DNA of 64,000 bases from Faecalibacter bovis (GCF_017948305.1 NZ_CP072842.1:226001-290000), one strand, 5' to 3'; numbered from the stretch's first letter, positions 56,782-64,000 are shown. Numbers and translations: made by a program. Notes: generated by a model from the letters alone, not told the origin.

Positions 56782-56814
56782 AAAAAACTCGATTCGTTAG
56801 AATCGAGTTTTTTA
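56782..56814. terminator. Bidirectional terminator after rodA
   Basis: Stem AAAAACTCGATTC / GAATCGAGTTTTT, loop GTTA, between convergent genes. Confidence 0.92.
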
Positions 56815-56822
56815 AATTTAAC

Positions 56823-57272
56823 TTAAAAGTTTACTGATACATTCACCCATTCTGAGTCAAAATCAGCATTATATTTTTTATAAAAATTGATCGCAGGTTC
56901 ATTCCAATCTAAAACTTGCCAAACAATCCCGTTGTATTTATTTTCTTTAGCGTAAACAATCAATTCGTCTAAAAGCAACTTTCCTATTCCTGCACCTCTC
57001 ATCGATTCTGTTACAATTAAATCCTCCAAATACAAACGACGTCCTTTCCATGTAGAATAACGATCGTAATGTAAAGCGATTCCTACAATTAATCCATCAA
57101 CTTCAGCAACCAAAGAACCCCAAACCGGATTTTTTCCAAATCCACATTCTTCCATTTCCTCTAAAGTTACTGTAACTTCATCAGGTGCTTTTTCGTACAA
57201 CGCTAATTCTTTGATTAATTCTAAAATTCGAGGACAATCTTCTTTTATTGCTTCTCTAACTATGATATTCAT
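56823..57272 (-). CDS. GNAT family N-acetyltransferase
   Basis: A 149-aa protein resembling diamine/thialysine N-acetyltransferases: REAIKEDCPRILELIKELALYEKAPDEV at the N-terminus, LYLEDLIVTESMRGAGIGKLLLDELI (acetyl-CoA binding) and WNEPAINFYKKYNA. The family resemblance suggests a small amine acceptor. Single gene. Confidence 0.9.
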   Translation of the reverse strand: MNIIVREAIKEDCPRILELIKELALYEKAPDEVTVTLEEMEECGFGKNPVWGSLVAEVDGLIVGIALHYDRYSTWKGRRLYLEDLIVTESMRGAGIGKLLLDELIVYAKENKYNGIVWQVLDWNEPAINFYKKYNADFDSEWVNVSVNF

Positions 57273-57328
57273 TCGTTTATTTGATTTTGATTCTTAATTC
57301 CTTTTTAGAATTTATTGATATTTTAAGA

Positions 57329-58696
57329 TCAAATTGTCATTCCAATTTCAATTCCTTTGATACGTCGATATAATTCTGTTGCATAATTATCTGTCATTCC
57401 TGAAACGTAATCCAAAATACCCATTACTTTTTGATACTTAGTTCCTTTTTCATATAAAAATTGATTTGGAACTAATTTTAAAGCTTTTTTCTCGAATGAT
57501 TTGCGATCTGCTTCATCTTTAAGAATTGGAGGAATAAATTGCGATAATAATTCTGACATTACATTATAACCAGCATTTTCTATCTCTAAAACCGAACGAT
57601 GATTGTAAATATTTTCACGAGAGAAACGTTGAATTTCAGTTAAAACTTTCTTTGTTTCGTTCACTGTTTCATCTTTTATAATATCTAATAATGCAGTATT
57701 AAATTCGCCTTTTACAATCGAATCAAAATTTTGCTGATAAACCTCAACAGATTTTTGAGTTAATAGATTAATAGATTTTGCTCGTAAATATGCTATTCTA
57801 TCATTTTTATCAGTAATAGATTTAAGTGTAGATTTTGTTTTCTCAATTTGATCCGGATTTAAGGATTCAACCAAATTAAGAAATAAGCGTTTACATTTAT
57901 CATGATCGATAATTCCTAAACGTTGCGAATCTTCCACATCAATAATGCTATAACAAATATCATCAGCAGCTTCTACTAACCAAACAAAAGGATGACGCTT
58001 ATATATTATTGGTGAATCTGATTCTAAAATCATATTCGTTTTCTGAGCAATCGTTTTAAAAACATCTTTCTGAGCCTGAAAAAAACCAAATTTCTTACGA
58101 TGTAATTGAGATTTGTCTTTGGCGATCGACTCACATGGATATTTTGCGATTGAAGCTAATGTTGAATATGTTAATCGTAATCCACCTTCAGATTTTCCGT
58201 TTTGCTGTTGAGTTAAGATTCGTATAGCATTCGCATTTCCTTCAAAATTGATTAAATCTCCCCATTCAGCTTCCGTAAAAAATGGTTTTAAATCTTCTTC
58301 ATGACGATCAAAATAAGACGCAATCGCATCTTCTCCAGAATGCCCAAAAGCAGGATTTCCGATGTCGTGACACAAACAAGCGGCTGAAATTACATCATGC
58401 AAACTGTAATTATAAAAGTCATACGATTCGTCAGACAATTGATAATTTTCTTTCACAAATTTACCGACCAAATTTCCCATCGAACGACCTACCGAAGAAA
58501 CTTCTAAGGAATGCGTTAATCGGTTATGCACAAATACACTTCCTGGTAAAGGAAAAACTTGTGTTTTATTCTGTAAACGACGAAAGGCAGACGAAAAAAT
58601 GATTCGGTCATAATCACGCTGATATTCTGAACGTGCATCTGAAGTGTCGTTCGAATTACTACGTTGATTTGTATATATATGATTTAAAATATCCAT
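57329..58696 (-). CDS. dgt: Deoxyguanosinetriphosphate triphosphohydrolase-like protein
   Basis: A 455-aa HD-domain dNTPase removing triphosphate from dGTP/dNTPs. FRRLQNKTQVFPLP, NRLTHSLEVSSVGRSMG (H of HD), CHDIGNPAFGHSGEDAI (HD), and EAADDICYSIIDVED. Length fits the dgt class. dNTP pool control is its usual role; substrate range is inferred. Confidence 0.93.
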   Translation of the reverse strand: MDILNHIYTNQRSNSNDTSDARSEYQRDYDRIIFSSAFRRLQNKTQVFPLPGSVFVHNRLTHSLEVSSVGRSMGNLVGKFVKENYQLSDESYDFYNYSLHDVISAACLCHDIGNPAFGHSGEDAIASYFDRHEEDLKPFFTEAEWGDLINFEGNANAIRILTQQQNGKSEGGLRLTYSTLASIAKYPCESIAKDKSQLHRKKFGFFQAQKDVFKTIAQKTNMILESDSPIIYKRHPFVWLVEAADDICYSIIDVEDSQRLGIIDHDKCKRLFLNLVESLNPDQIEKTKSTLKSITDKNDRIAYLRAKSINLLTQKSVEVYQQNFDSIVKGEFNTALLDIIKDETVNETKKVLTEIQRFSRENIYNHRSVLEIENAGYNVMSELLSQFIPPILKDEADRKSFEKKALKLVPNQFLYEKGTKYQKVMGILDYVSGMTDNYATELYRRIKGIEIGMTI

Positions 58697-58746
58697 AAAT
58701 TAAAATAGAAAACTAAATTAAGGATTATTGTTTAGCTATAAAAAGA

Positions 58747-58780
58747 AAAATCCAGACTGAAAGTATTTCAATCTGGATTA
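58747..58780 (-). terminator. Terminator of the lemA/TPM operon
   Basis: Stem AATCCAGA-c-TGAAA / TTTCA-a-TCTGGATT, loop GTA, minus-strand T-run. Confidence 0.85.
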
Positions 58781-58794
58781 TAAAAATTTTAAAA

Positions 58795-59610
58795 TTACCA
58801 ACTTCCTGAGGCTCCACCTCCACCGAAGCTTCCGCCGCCAAAGCCGCCGAATCCACCGCCGCCAGAAGATCCTCCCCATGAAGAACCACCTCCGAAGCCA
58901 CCGCTTCCAAAAATAGAACTTCCGGTATTCATGATAATAATATCGTCTAATAAACTTCTTTGTCTATGACCGCCGTTTCCACCGCCGCCGCCATTTCCTT
59001 TATTTTTTCTACCAAATATTACAAATAATATAAAAAGTACGAAAAAGACTAAGATAAATGTTCCAAACCAGTCCACCTCATATTCAGCTTCCTTTGGTTC
59101 GGCGTTATATTTTCCATTAAAATAACTAAAAATAGCATCAACACCTGCGTTTATTCCTCCTGCATAATCTCCTTGCTTAAAATGCGGAATAATTACTTGG
59201 TCAATAATTGATTTATTGATCGATGGTGGAAATTGAACTTGAGAACCATAACCTGTACGAATTGTAATTTTACGATCTTGTTCACTCAATACGATAACAA
59301 TTCCATTATCTTTCCCCTTTTGACCAACTCCCCACTTTTCTCCAATATCATTCGCAAACATTTCTAATGGATAACCATCCAGAGATTCTACAGTTAAAAC
59401 TAAAATTTGTGTAGAAGTAGAATCATTGTAAGCTACTAACTTTCTTTCTAGATCATTTAATTGCATCGCATCGAAAACTTGCGCATAATCTTGCACTAAT
59501 TTTTTCGGTGGATTTTTAATTTCAACTAGTTCATAAGGTGATTGAGCAAATAGAGAAACAAGCCCTATAAAAAAGAAAAGTAAAAATTTACTAACTATAG
59601 CTAATTTCAT
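58795..59610 (-). CDS. TPM-domain membrane protein with Gly-rich tail
   Basis: A 271-aa protein: signal peptide MKLAIVSK...SLFAQ, a TPM (TLP18.3/Psb32/MOLO-1) domain (VQDYAQVFDAMQLNDLERKLVAYN ... ILVLTVESLDG ... GIVIVLSEQDRKITIRTGYG), one membrane segment about 195-212, and a Gly/Ser-rich tail (GGGGFGGFGGGSFGGGG). It overlaps the upstream TPM gene. The ATG at 59610 is preferred; 59622 or 59631 are possible. Confidence 0.9.
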   Translation of the reverse strand: MKLAIVSKFLLFFFIGLVSLFAQSPYELVEIKNPPKKLVQDYAQVFDAMQLNDLERKLVAYNDSTSTQILVLTVESLDGYPLEMFANDIGEKWGVGQKGKDNGIVIVLSEQDRKITIRTGYGSQVQFPPSINKSIIDQVIIPHFKQGDYAGGINAGVDAIFSYFNGKYNAEPKEAEYEVDWFGTFILVFFVLFILFVIFGRKNKGNGGGGGNGGHRQRSLLDDIIIMNTGSSIFGSGGFGGGSSWGGSSGGGGFGGFGGGSFGGGGASGSW

Positions 59611-60031
59611 CTGATATCTCATTTTGATCATCTTCCTGATACGGAAAATATTTTTTTAATGCTTCGCCCGCCATTTCAATCCCAACACAAAGACCTTTGG
59701 TATGTTTACCGTCTTTGAAGTGAGAAACGACTACGTTTTTAATTTCTTCCCAAAAATCATCTGGCGTTACCTGATCTATCCCTTCATCACCAATAATGGT
59801 AAAATTACGGTCGTAAGGAGCCACATGAAAAAGAACAGCATTTCTTTCTTTTGTTTGATGCATCCCCAATTTATTGAATACTTCTAACGCAGTTTGGAAA
59901 TGATCGGTTGAAGATTCGAATTCAATATGAACTCGAATCTCACCGCTTGTATTTTTTTCGGCAGCTTGTATTGCCTCAACAATTTTCTGTTCTTGTTTTA
60001 AGGATAGAAATGGATTTTCCTTTCTTACCAT
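59591..60031 (-). CDS. TPM-domain protein, short form
   Basis: A 146-aa TPM-domain protein without signal peptide: LSLKQEQKIVEAIQAAEKNTSGEIRVHIEFES, RNAVLFHVAPYDRNFTIIGDEGID and GLCVGIEMAGEALKKYFP. It sits between lemA (4 nt) and the longer TPM gene (20-nt overlap). LemA-TPM-TPM trios recur in Bacteroidota; biochemical role remains unclear. Confidence 0.9.
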   Translation of the reverse strand: MVRKENPFLSLKQEQKIVEAIQAAEKNTSGEIRVHIEFESSTDHFQTALEVFNKLGMHQTKERNAVLFHVAPYDRNFTIIGDEGIDQVTPDDFWEEIKNVVVSHFKDGKHTKGLCVGIEMAGEALKKYFPYQEDDQNEISDEISYS

Positions 60032-60035
60032 ATAA

Positions 60036-60635
60036 TTAGAATTCTACTTTTGGTGCATTTTCAGTACCTGCAGCAGCCTTAAAGTATCCTTTTTCTTTAA
60101 ATCCTCCAAAGTTTGCTATGAAGTTATTAGGGAAAACTTTGATATGTGAGTTAAATCCTTCTGCTGCTGTGTTATATTTTTTTCTTTCGTGCAAAACTTC
60201 AGCTTCCATACTTTCTATCGATGTTTGTAAGTTTACGAAATTTTGATTTGCTTTTAGTTCAGGATATCTTTCAACAGAAACCATTAAACGACTTAAAGCT
60301 CCACTTAATTGATCTTGAGCTGCTTGGAATTTTGCGATATTATCATCTGTTAATTGAGAAGCATCCTCTAAATTTAGTTGAGTCGAAGTAGCTTTAGCAC
60401 GGGCTTCGATAACACCTGTTAAAGTTTCTTGCTCAAAATTAGCAGCACCTTTTACAGTTCCAACTAATTGATCTACTAAATCTGTACGTTTTTGGTAAGT
60501 ATTTTCAACATTAGACCATTGTGCTTTAACTCCTTCTTCTAATGGAACCATTGCGTTGTATTTAGATACAAACCAACCTCCAATTACTAAAGCCAAAACG
60601 ATGATAGCAGCTAATATACCACCACCAATTAAACA
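60036..60635 (-). pseudogene. lemA: lemA with its 5' end cut off by prophage insertion
   Basis: About 200 codons of an intact LemA frame: membrane helix (GGGILAAIIVLALVIGGWFV), YNAMVPLEEGVKAQWSNVENTYQKR, and RAKATSTQLNL, ending ENAPKVEF. The frame runs back to codon TGT at 60635-60633, where a stop (60638-60636) follows with no start codon. The original ATG and promoter are missing. A TTG at 60596 could only give a protein lacking half of the membrane anchor. The loss coincides with the prophage end, so the start lies beyond the far phage end. Confidence 0.85.
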
Positions 60636-60650
60636 TTATTAGGGGCTAAA

Positions 60651-60691
60651 CGAAATATATAGGAAGAATAGGGATATTTTTGCCGAAATAT
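60651..60691. repeat. Direct repeats at the prophage left end, possible transposase sites
   Basis: CGAAATAT occurs at 60651-60658 and 60684-60691, 33 bp (about three helical turns) apart, just inside the presumed element end. Their position fits transposase-binding end sites, but only two short copies are visible. Confidence 0.35.
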
Positions 60692-60737
60692 TTTAATTAG
60701 CCTTTAATTTTGATTTAAATATTTTGAAGAAAATTAA

Positions 60738-60777
60738 AGTTAAAAGGCAGTAGTATTTAATTTTTGCCTTTTAACTT
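60738..60777 (-). terminator. Repressor terminator overlapping the stop codon
   Basis: Thirteen-bp inverted repeat: AAGTTAAAAGGCA pairs with TGCCTTTTAACTT across a 15-nt loop holding the stop codon. The arm begins within the last repressor codons. Confidence 0.8.
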
Positions 60778-61629
60778 ATCTTTTAAGTATTCTATATCTG
60801 CTTCTAAATCGCATACACGATCATACAGTATAGCTGGATCAGGTAACTCCCATCCAAGATACAGTTTAACCTCCCAGACTTCTTTTATCTCATCAGGTTG
60901 CAATGTTATATTGTAATATTCCTTTCTATTATCAGGCTTTAAGTATAAATTGCCGTATTTCTTAAGTCGATTTAAAACACGTTTAATCAGTACACCTTCT
61001 GCGTTATCTGATTCAGCTACAACAATATAAAGTCTATTATCTTTAATATCTTTTACCCAATTTTCAACCCATTCTCCTACTACATAGGATTTATCATGCA
61101 ACGTTGGGTGCATTGAATGCCCATTAACCTGAAACATTCTAAATGTACCATTCTTTATATTAGGTAAATTATAAGTAGGTAGCTTCTTTATATATGTAGG
61201 ATCTCCAAAGCCTGTTAAATAACCTGCCTGGGCTTTTACAGGAACCAATACGACATTATCATTACCCTGTTTATCTACAGTTACCACTTGTGGCATTTTA
61301 CATACATATTCTTGTATAGGTTCTAAAAGTGTAAGGTTATTTGTATTTTTTGTTTCTTCTAAAAAACTTACACTTTTTCTTACATTTTCGTTATGTAAGG
61401 AATCTTGCATTTTTGGTTTATGCATTTCACCTTCACCAAGAAGCAACCATTCGAAACTTATTTCGAATTTTTTTGCGATTTTTTCCAACACACTGAATTT
61501 AGGCTCTGTCTTAGAAATATAATTTCTAACGTTAGCTTCACTTATATCCAGTTCGTTAGCAAACTTACTGTTATTGCCACCTGAATAGTATTCTACTAGT
61601 AATTTTATTCTTTCATTTATTGTAGTCAT
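60757..61629 (-). CDS. Phage repressor with S24 (LexA/CI-like) peptidase domain
   Basis: A 290-aa protein from ATG 61629 (TTG 61635 would add two residues). An N-terminal helix-turn-helix (SKFANELDISEANVRNYISK, residues about 21-40) binds DNA. The C-terminal S24 peptidase has Ser172 in GHSMHP and Lys216 in LIKRVLN; an Ala-Gly cleavage-site candidate is residues 135-136 (QAGY). This predicts SOS/RecA-linked induction, unlike phage Mu itself. Three operator-like sites lie just upstream; a fourth is in its own coding region. Confidence 0.92.
   Translation of the reverse strand: MTTINERIKLLVEYYSGGNNSKFANELDISEANVRNYISKTEPKFSVLEKIAKKFEISFEWLLLGEGEMHKPKMQDSLHNENVRKSVSFLEETKNTNNLTLLEPIQEYVCKMPQVVTVDKQGNDNVVLVPVKAQAGYLTGFGDPTYIKKLPTYNLPNIKNGTFRMFQVNGHSMHPTLHDKSYVVGEWVENWVKDIKDNRLYIVVAESDNAEGVLIKRVLNRLKKYGNLYLKPDNRKEYYNITLQPDEIKEVWEVKLYLGWELPDPAILYDRVCDLEADIEYLKDKLKGKN
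61451..61466. promoter_or_regulatory. Operator-like palindrome O4 inside the repressor gene
   Basis: TCGAAA-CTTA-TTTCGA, identical to O3 including spacer and one flanking base pair on the left (ATTCGAAACTTATTTCGA). It lies at codons 55-60 of the repressor, about 190 bp from O1. Confidence 0.6.
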
Positions 61630-61640
61630 ACTCAATTAAT

Positions 61641-61708
61641 TAGAAAAATCTTTCGATTTATTCGAAAAAAAATTCGAAAAAATCTTTTTTATTCGAAACT
61701 TATTTCGA
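61641..61708. promoter_or_regulatory. Tripartite operator region between repressor and Cro-like gene
   Basis: Three 16-bp sites of form TCGAAA-N4-TTTCGA: O1 TAGAAA-aatc-TTTCGA (61641-61656), O2 TCGAAA-aaaa-ATTCGA (61662-61677), O3 TCGAAA-ctta-TTTCGA (61693-61708, perfect). Centre spacings are 21 and 31 bp, two and three helical turns. O3 abuts a plus-strand -7-like ATATTTG. A minus-strand TACTTTTG (61738-61731) could drive the repressor through the sites. Confidence 0.7.
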
Positions 61709-61755
61709 TATTTGTGTTGTTCTAACAAGACAAAAGTAAAATAAATAATTGATAT

Positions 61756-61944
61756 ATGAGCACAATAGTAGAAAACGCTCGAAGCAATAAGATCTGGCAT
61801 CTGCTTCATAAAGCGACAGGTTATAGCTCTAGTTACTGTAAAAAGGTTGTTACAGGAGATCGGAAAAAAAATTCTGAAGGGGCAAAAATGATAATTGAAA
61901 AGTTCAATGAAATTTCAGAAATACTTGAACCCTGTAAAAACTAA
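61756..61944 (+). CDS. Small DNA-binding protein, Cro/Ner-like
   Basis: A 62-aa protein first in the rightward early transcript. Its middle (ATGYSSSYCKKVVTGDRKKNSEGAKMII) has the layout of a helix-turn-helix: turn GYSS, recognition helix SYCKKVVTGDRKK. Position opposite the repressor and before the transposase matches Ner of Mu or Cro of lambdoid phages. Specific function is inferred. Confidence 0.7.
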   Translation: MSTIVENARSNKIWHLLHKATGYSSSYCKKVVTGDRKKNSEGAKMIIEKFNEISEILEPCKN

Positions 61945-61955
61945 AAAGAATTAAA

Positions 61956-62080
61956 TCTCAGGACTGGTTGTATAATCTTTTACTGTTAAGACGGAAAATA
62001 TAAAGATGGAAGAATAAAATACTGCCTGCCACCGCACAAACAGAGGGCAATATTTTTTAAGGTTCGAATCCTTACTGAGA
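61956..62080 (+). ncRNA. Candidate tRNA-like structured RNA
   Basis: About 125 nt between the Cro-like and transposase genes. T-arm: TAAGG-TTCGAAT-CCTTA (62058-62074), with canonical loop TTCGAAT. Closing helix: TCTCAG (61956-61961) with CTGAGA (62075-62080), six perfect pairs. A long hairpin AAATA-c-TGCCT / GGGCA-a-TATTT (62017-62055) precedes the T-arm like a variable arm; GGTT-gtat-AATC (61966-61977) could be a D-arm. No clear 5+7 anticodon arm and no CCA, so not an ordinary tRNA. Confidence 0.45.
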
Positions 62081-62107
62081 ACAAAGTTTAAACACAACTT
62101 AAAAGAA

Positions 62108-64000
62108 ATGAATTTACTGAATAACGACATAATCATACGCAAGTATAAAGACGAAGAAAGCCTTTGGATTTCTCAACGTCTTATTATGCAAGTATGTCAA
62201 ATTTCAGAGGAATACACTTGGCGTGTACGCAATATGTATAAAAAATCCATTTCTAAAGGTTATAAATACGGAGATTATTTGCCTGAAACGGGTAAATCTT
62301 GGAGATGGGCTAAGGTAAAAGGTCAATTTTATTATGACTATGATAATATCCCAGACCGTAAACCTACACATTACAGATCAAAATTAGGTACAAAGCATGA
62401 GCTTTTACAACAGTACGAAGCTCTGCTGAGTGCCAATGAAGGAAAAAAAGAAGATTTAATAAAGAATACGATAATAGGTCAAGTTTCAGTATTAGTTAAT
62501 AATAATGACATCGCTTATTATATGTATGATGCTCATGTAACATTTACAAGAAAGCAAGCAGAACAAATGGCATTAGCCAAAGCTTGGTGTATTTGGATGT
62601 TAAAGCAATTAGAGAATGATAATTATAAGGCATTAGGAATTTTAAAGAAACAAGATTTCTTTTCGATTTGCATTAGCATCATTTCTCCAATGCAGTTAGA
62701 AGGTTTTAAACCAAAATCAGCTGAATATTTAAGAAACACAATTTTATATAAGTTTCCTACTGATAATATTCTTGAGCAATTAAACTTCTTTATTTCGGAT
62801 AAATATGGCAATCAAAATGCCTTGGTAGTTGGTAAATATCCAATTTTTAGTGAAGAAACTGGAGAGATATTTCAGTTTGATATTCATCAAGCGATCATGT
62901 TCAACTTATATATGAATCCTGGATCTGCAACTAAAGAATATTTACACTCCTTATGGGAGGATAAATACTGCAAGGACATTGTAGAATTTGGAATGCAACC
63001 TATTTCTTATAGAACATTTTGCCACCATTTATCACGATTTAACAACGAAATCAAAACAGCACGTGAAAGACATGGTGTAGAGCATTATAAAAAGAATGTA
63101 CAAACCTATGTAACGGCTGAACGATTAAAATATGCGCACTCTTTGTTTTGTGCTGATGGTTCAGGAACGATCAACTATTCTTATGTAGATAAAAAAGGAA
63201 AGCATAAGACAATGAAGCTTTATGTCATCTTAATTACAGATGTCGCTAGTAAAAAAATTGTGGGTTGGGCTCCAGCACCAAAAGGATCACACAAAGAGAC
63301 ACCTCAAATGATGATGGATGCCGTAAAAATGGCAATTGAGAATACAGGTTATCAAACCATGTTTGAATTTATTGCAGATAACCACGGAGCATTTAAGTCA
63401 GCTGAGAGTAGATCATTCCTTAATATGATTTTTAATAAAGTAAGATTTATTGAAAGTGGTAACTCGCAGGCAAACCCAGCTGAAACACAGTTTAGGTTGT
63501 TTAAACGTAGTTTAAAAGATATAAGTTCTTTCATTTCTACCAGTTGGGATGCAGGTATCGAGGGCCAAGCAAACCCTGATTATTTAAAGCTTGACGATTT
63601 GCCTTGTTATGAAGATGCTTGCATCTTAATGAATGAATTAATTAAGAGATGGAATGATACAAAACAACGAGATCAAGTAACACCAAACGAAAGATACGAA
63701 CACAATATTCATCCGAATTGCCAACCAATTAATCCAATTGTATTACGCTACTTATTTGCGAATCATACAGAGGTTAATTTAAGCTATATGAGAGGATTTG
63801 TAAACGTATTTAAAACGAAAGGTTATAACGAATCGACAATGTATCAGTTTGAAATTCCTGATTATGGAGCAAACGGTACGGAGCAAATTGCCAAAGCCAT
63901 TGGATATACAGCTAATGCAAAAGTAAAAGTGGTTTGGGATGAAAATGCAGCCGATTTATACACTTTAGAAGGTAAATATATCTTGACTTGCTTACCAGCA
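62108..64000 (+). CDS. Mu-like DDE transposase (MuA family), 3' end outside the window
   Basis: 631 codons open to the window end. The N-terminal region (LWISQRLIMQVCQISEEYTWRVRN) is a DNA-binding domain. The integrase-core catalytic triad is Asp350 (FCADGSGT), Asp424 (FIADNHGAF) and Glu459 (NPAETQFR), a D-x73-D-x34-E spacing. A later segment (AKVKVVWDENAADLYTLEGKYI) fits the Mu-type beta-barrel. It cuts and joins the phage ends during replicative transposition. The start ATG at 62108 is the first in frame after the RNA-like element. Confidence 0.93.
   Translation, partial: MNLLNNDIIIRKYKDEESLWISQRLIMQVCQISEEYTWRVRNMYKKSISKGYKYGDYLPETGKSWRWAKVKGQFYYDYDNIPDRKPTHYRSKLGTKHELLQQYEALLSANEGKKEDLIKNTIIGQVSVLVNNNDIAYYMYDAHVTFTRKQAEQMALAKAWCIWMLKQLENDNYKALGILKKQDFFSICISIISPMQLEGFKPKSAEYLRNTILYKFPTDNILEQLNFFISDKYGNQNALVVGKYPIFSEETGEIFQFDIHQAIMFNLYMNPGSATKEYLHSLWEDKYCKDIVEFGMQPISYRTFCHHLSRFNNEIKTARERHGVEHYKKNVQTYVTAERLKYAHSLFCADGSGTINYSYVDKKGKHKTMKLYVILITDVASKKIVGWAPAPKGSHKETPQMMMDAVKMAIENTGYQTMFEFIADNHGAFKSAESRSFLNMIFNKVRFIESGNSQANPAETQFRLFKRSLKDISSFISTSWDAGIEGQANPDYLKLDDLPCYEDACILMNELIKRWNDTKQRDQVTPNERYEHNIHPNCQPINPIVLRYLFANHTEVNLSYMRGFVNVFKTKGYNESTMYQFEIPDYGANGTEQIAKAIGYTANAKVKVVWDENAADLYTLEGKYILTCLPA

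Larger units (their letters stand above)
60636..64000 (+). mobile_element. Left end of a Mu-like transposable prophage (continues past window)
   Basis: It begins at the breakpoint in lemA and contains an S24 repressor, a Cro/Ner-like protein and a DDE transposase. The order (repressor leftward, Ner-like and transposase A rightward) is the Mu early region. Its left boundary cannot be fixed to the base. The usual 5'-TG terminus is not seen at 60636, so the end type may differ from Mu. Confidence 0.8.

Noticed and set aside
58795-58990. Tandem-repeat-like GGC/CCG-rich stretch
   Set aside because: It is the codons of the Gly-rich tail of the TPM-domain protein, not an independent repeat or CRISPR array.
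61956-62080. A functional class II tRNA (Ser/Leu-like) with oversized variable arm
   Set aside because: Too long, no convincing 5-bp anticodon stem with 7-nt loop, acceptor helix only 6 bp with a mismatch at the seventh, and no encoded CCA.
61951-62142. A 63-codon minus-strand frame across the tRNA-like element
   Set aside because: Opposite to early transcription, no family pattern, and overlaps the transposase start.
62623-63534. Minus-strand frames opposite the transposase
   Set aside because: Short shadows of a strong DDE transposase frame that is open to the window end.
1-64000. CRISPR arrays, rRNA operons, ordinary tRNA genes, integrons
   Set aside because: No regularly spaced repeats, rRNA signatures or complete cloverleafs were seen; the only tRNA-like item is the prophage element at 61956-62080.

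Overview
The window is a contiguous stretch of a low-GC Bacteroidota chromosome, most likely class Flavobacteriia and probably a Weeksellaceae-type organism (Empedobacter/Chryseobacterium relatives). This placement rests on several things. There are T9SS parts (PorT and two proteins with C-terminal sorting domains), DUF3078, DUF6452 and DUF6048 proteins, and menaquinone synthesis (MenG). Promoters have the Bacteroidota form TTTG-N19-TAnnTTTG, and Shine-Dalgarno signals are weak. The genus is an inference from gene content only. No rRNA, ordinary tRNA or CRISPR array was seen.

Layout. 1-8.3 kb: end of a CPBP protease gene, rdgB, RNase Z, rplS, a DUF2007 protein, PPK2, a YHS lipoprotein with a SCO copper chaperone, and rlmD with DUF6452 and DUF6048 genes. 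8.3-10 kb: a 389-nt gene-free stretch, then rpsF-rpsR-rplI. 10.1-16 kb: a lipoprotein superoxide dismutase, the haem operon hemA-hemC-hemD-hemE on the minus strand, and a divergent AraC regulator. 16-18.2 kb: secreted endonuclease I, a small lipoprotein and a tiny T9SS-tagged protein. 18.3-21 kb: rplM-rpsI-rpsB-tsf, with a clear promoter and structured intergenic RNA. 21-25.4 kb: FAH-family protein, acyl-CoA dehydrogenase, porT, menG. 25.5-36.5 kb: a KAS III-like enzyme, aroC, queG, ruvB, hemH, two tandem DUF3078 proteins, hutI, yicC, gmk. 36.5-43 kb: a hydrolase cluster with a secreted DUF695/RraB-like protein, an NlpC/P60 peptidase, an O-methyltransferase, acs. 43-50.7 kb: M48 protease, mutS, an RNA methyltransferase, an OmpA-family protein, folK, sppA. 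50.9-56.8 kb: the cell-elongation operon mreB-mreC-mreD-PBP2-rodA. 56.8-60.6 kb: a GNAT enzyme, dgt, two TPM-domain proteins and a 5'-truncated lemA.

The accessory region is 60.64-64 kb, which runs off the window. It is the left end of a Mu-like transposable prophage that has inserted into the first codons of lemA. It carries an S24-type (LexA/CI-like) repressor on the minus strand and, divergently, a 62-aa Cro/Ner-like protein. A large DDE transposase follows, still open at the window end. Three tandem 16-bp operator-like palindromes lie between repressor and Cro-like gene, in register with the DNA helix; a fourth exact copy sits inside the repressor gene. Between the Cro-like gene and the transposase is a roughly 125-nt element. 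It has a textbook tRNA T-arm, a 6-bp closing helix and a long hairpin where a variable arm would be. This is the most unusual object in the window.

Most other genes are core housekeeping, usually separated by strong hairpin terminators that are listed individually.
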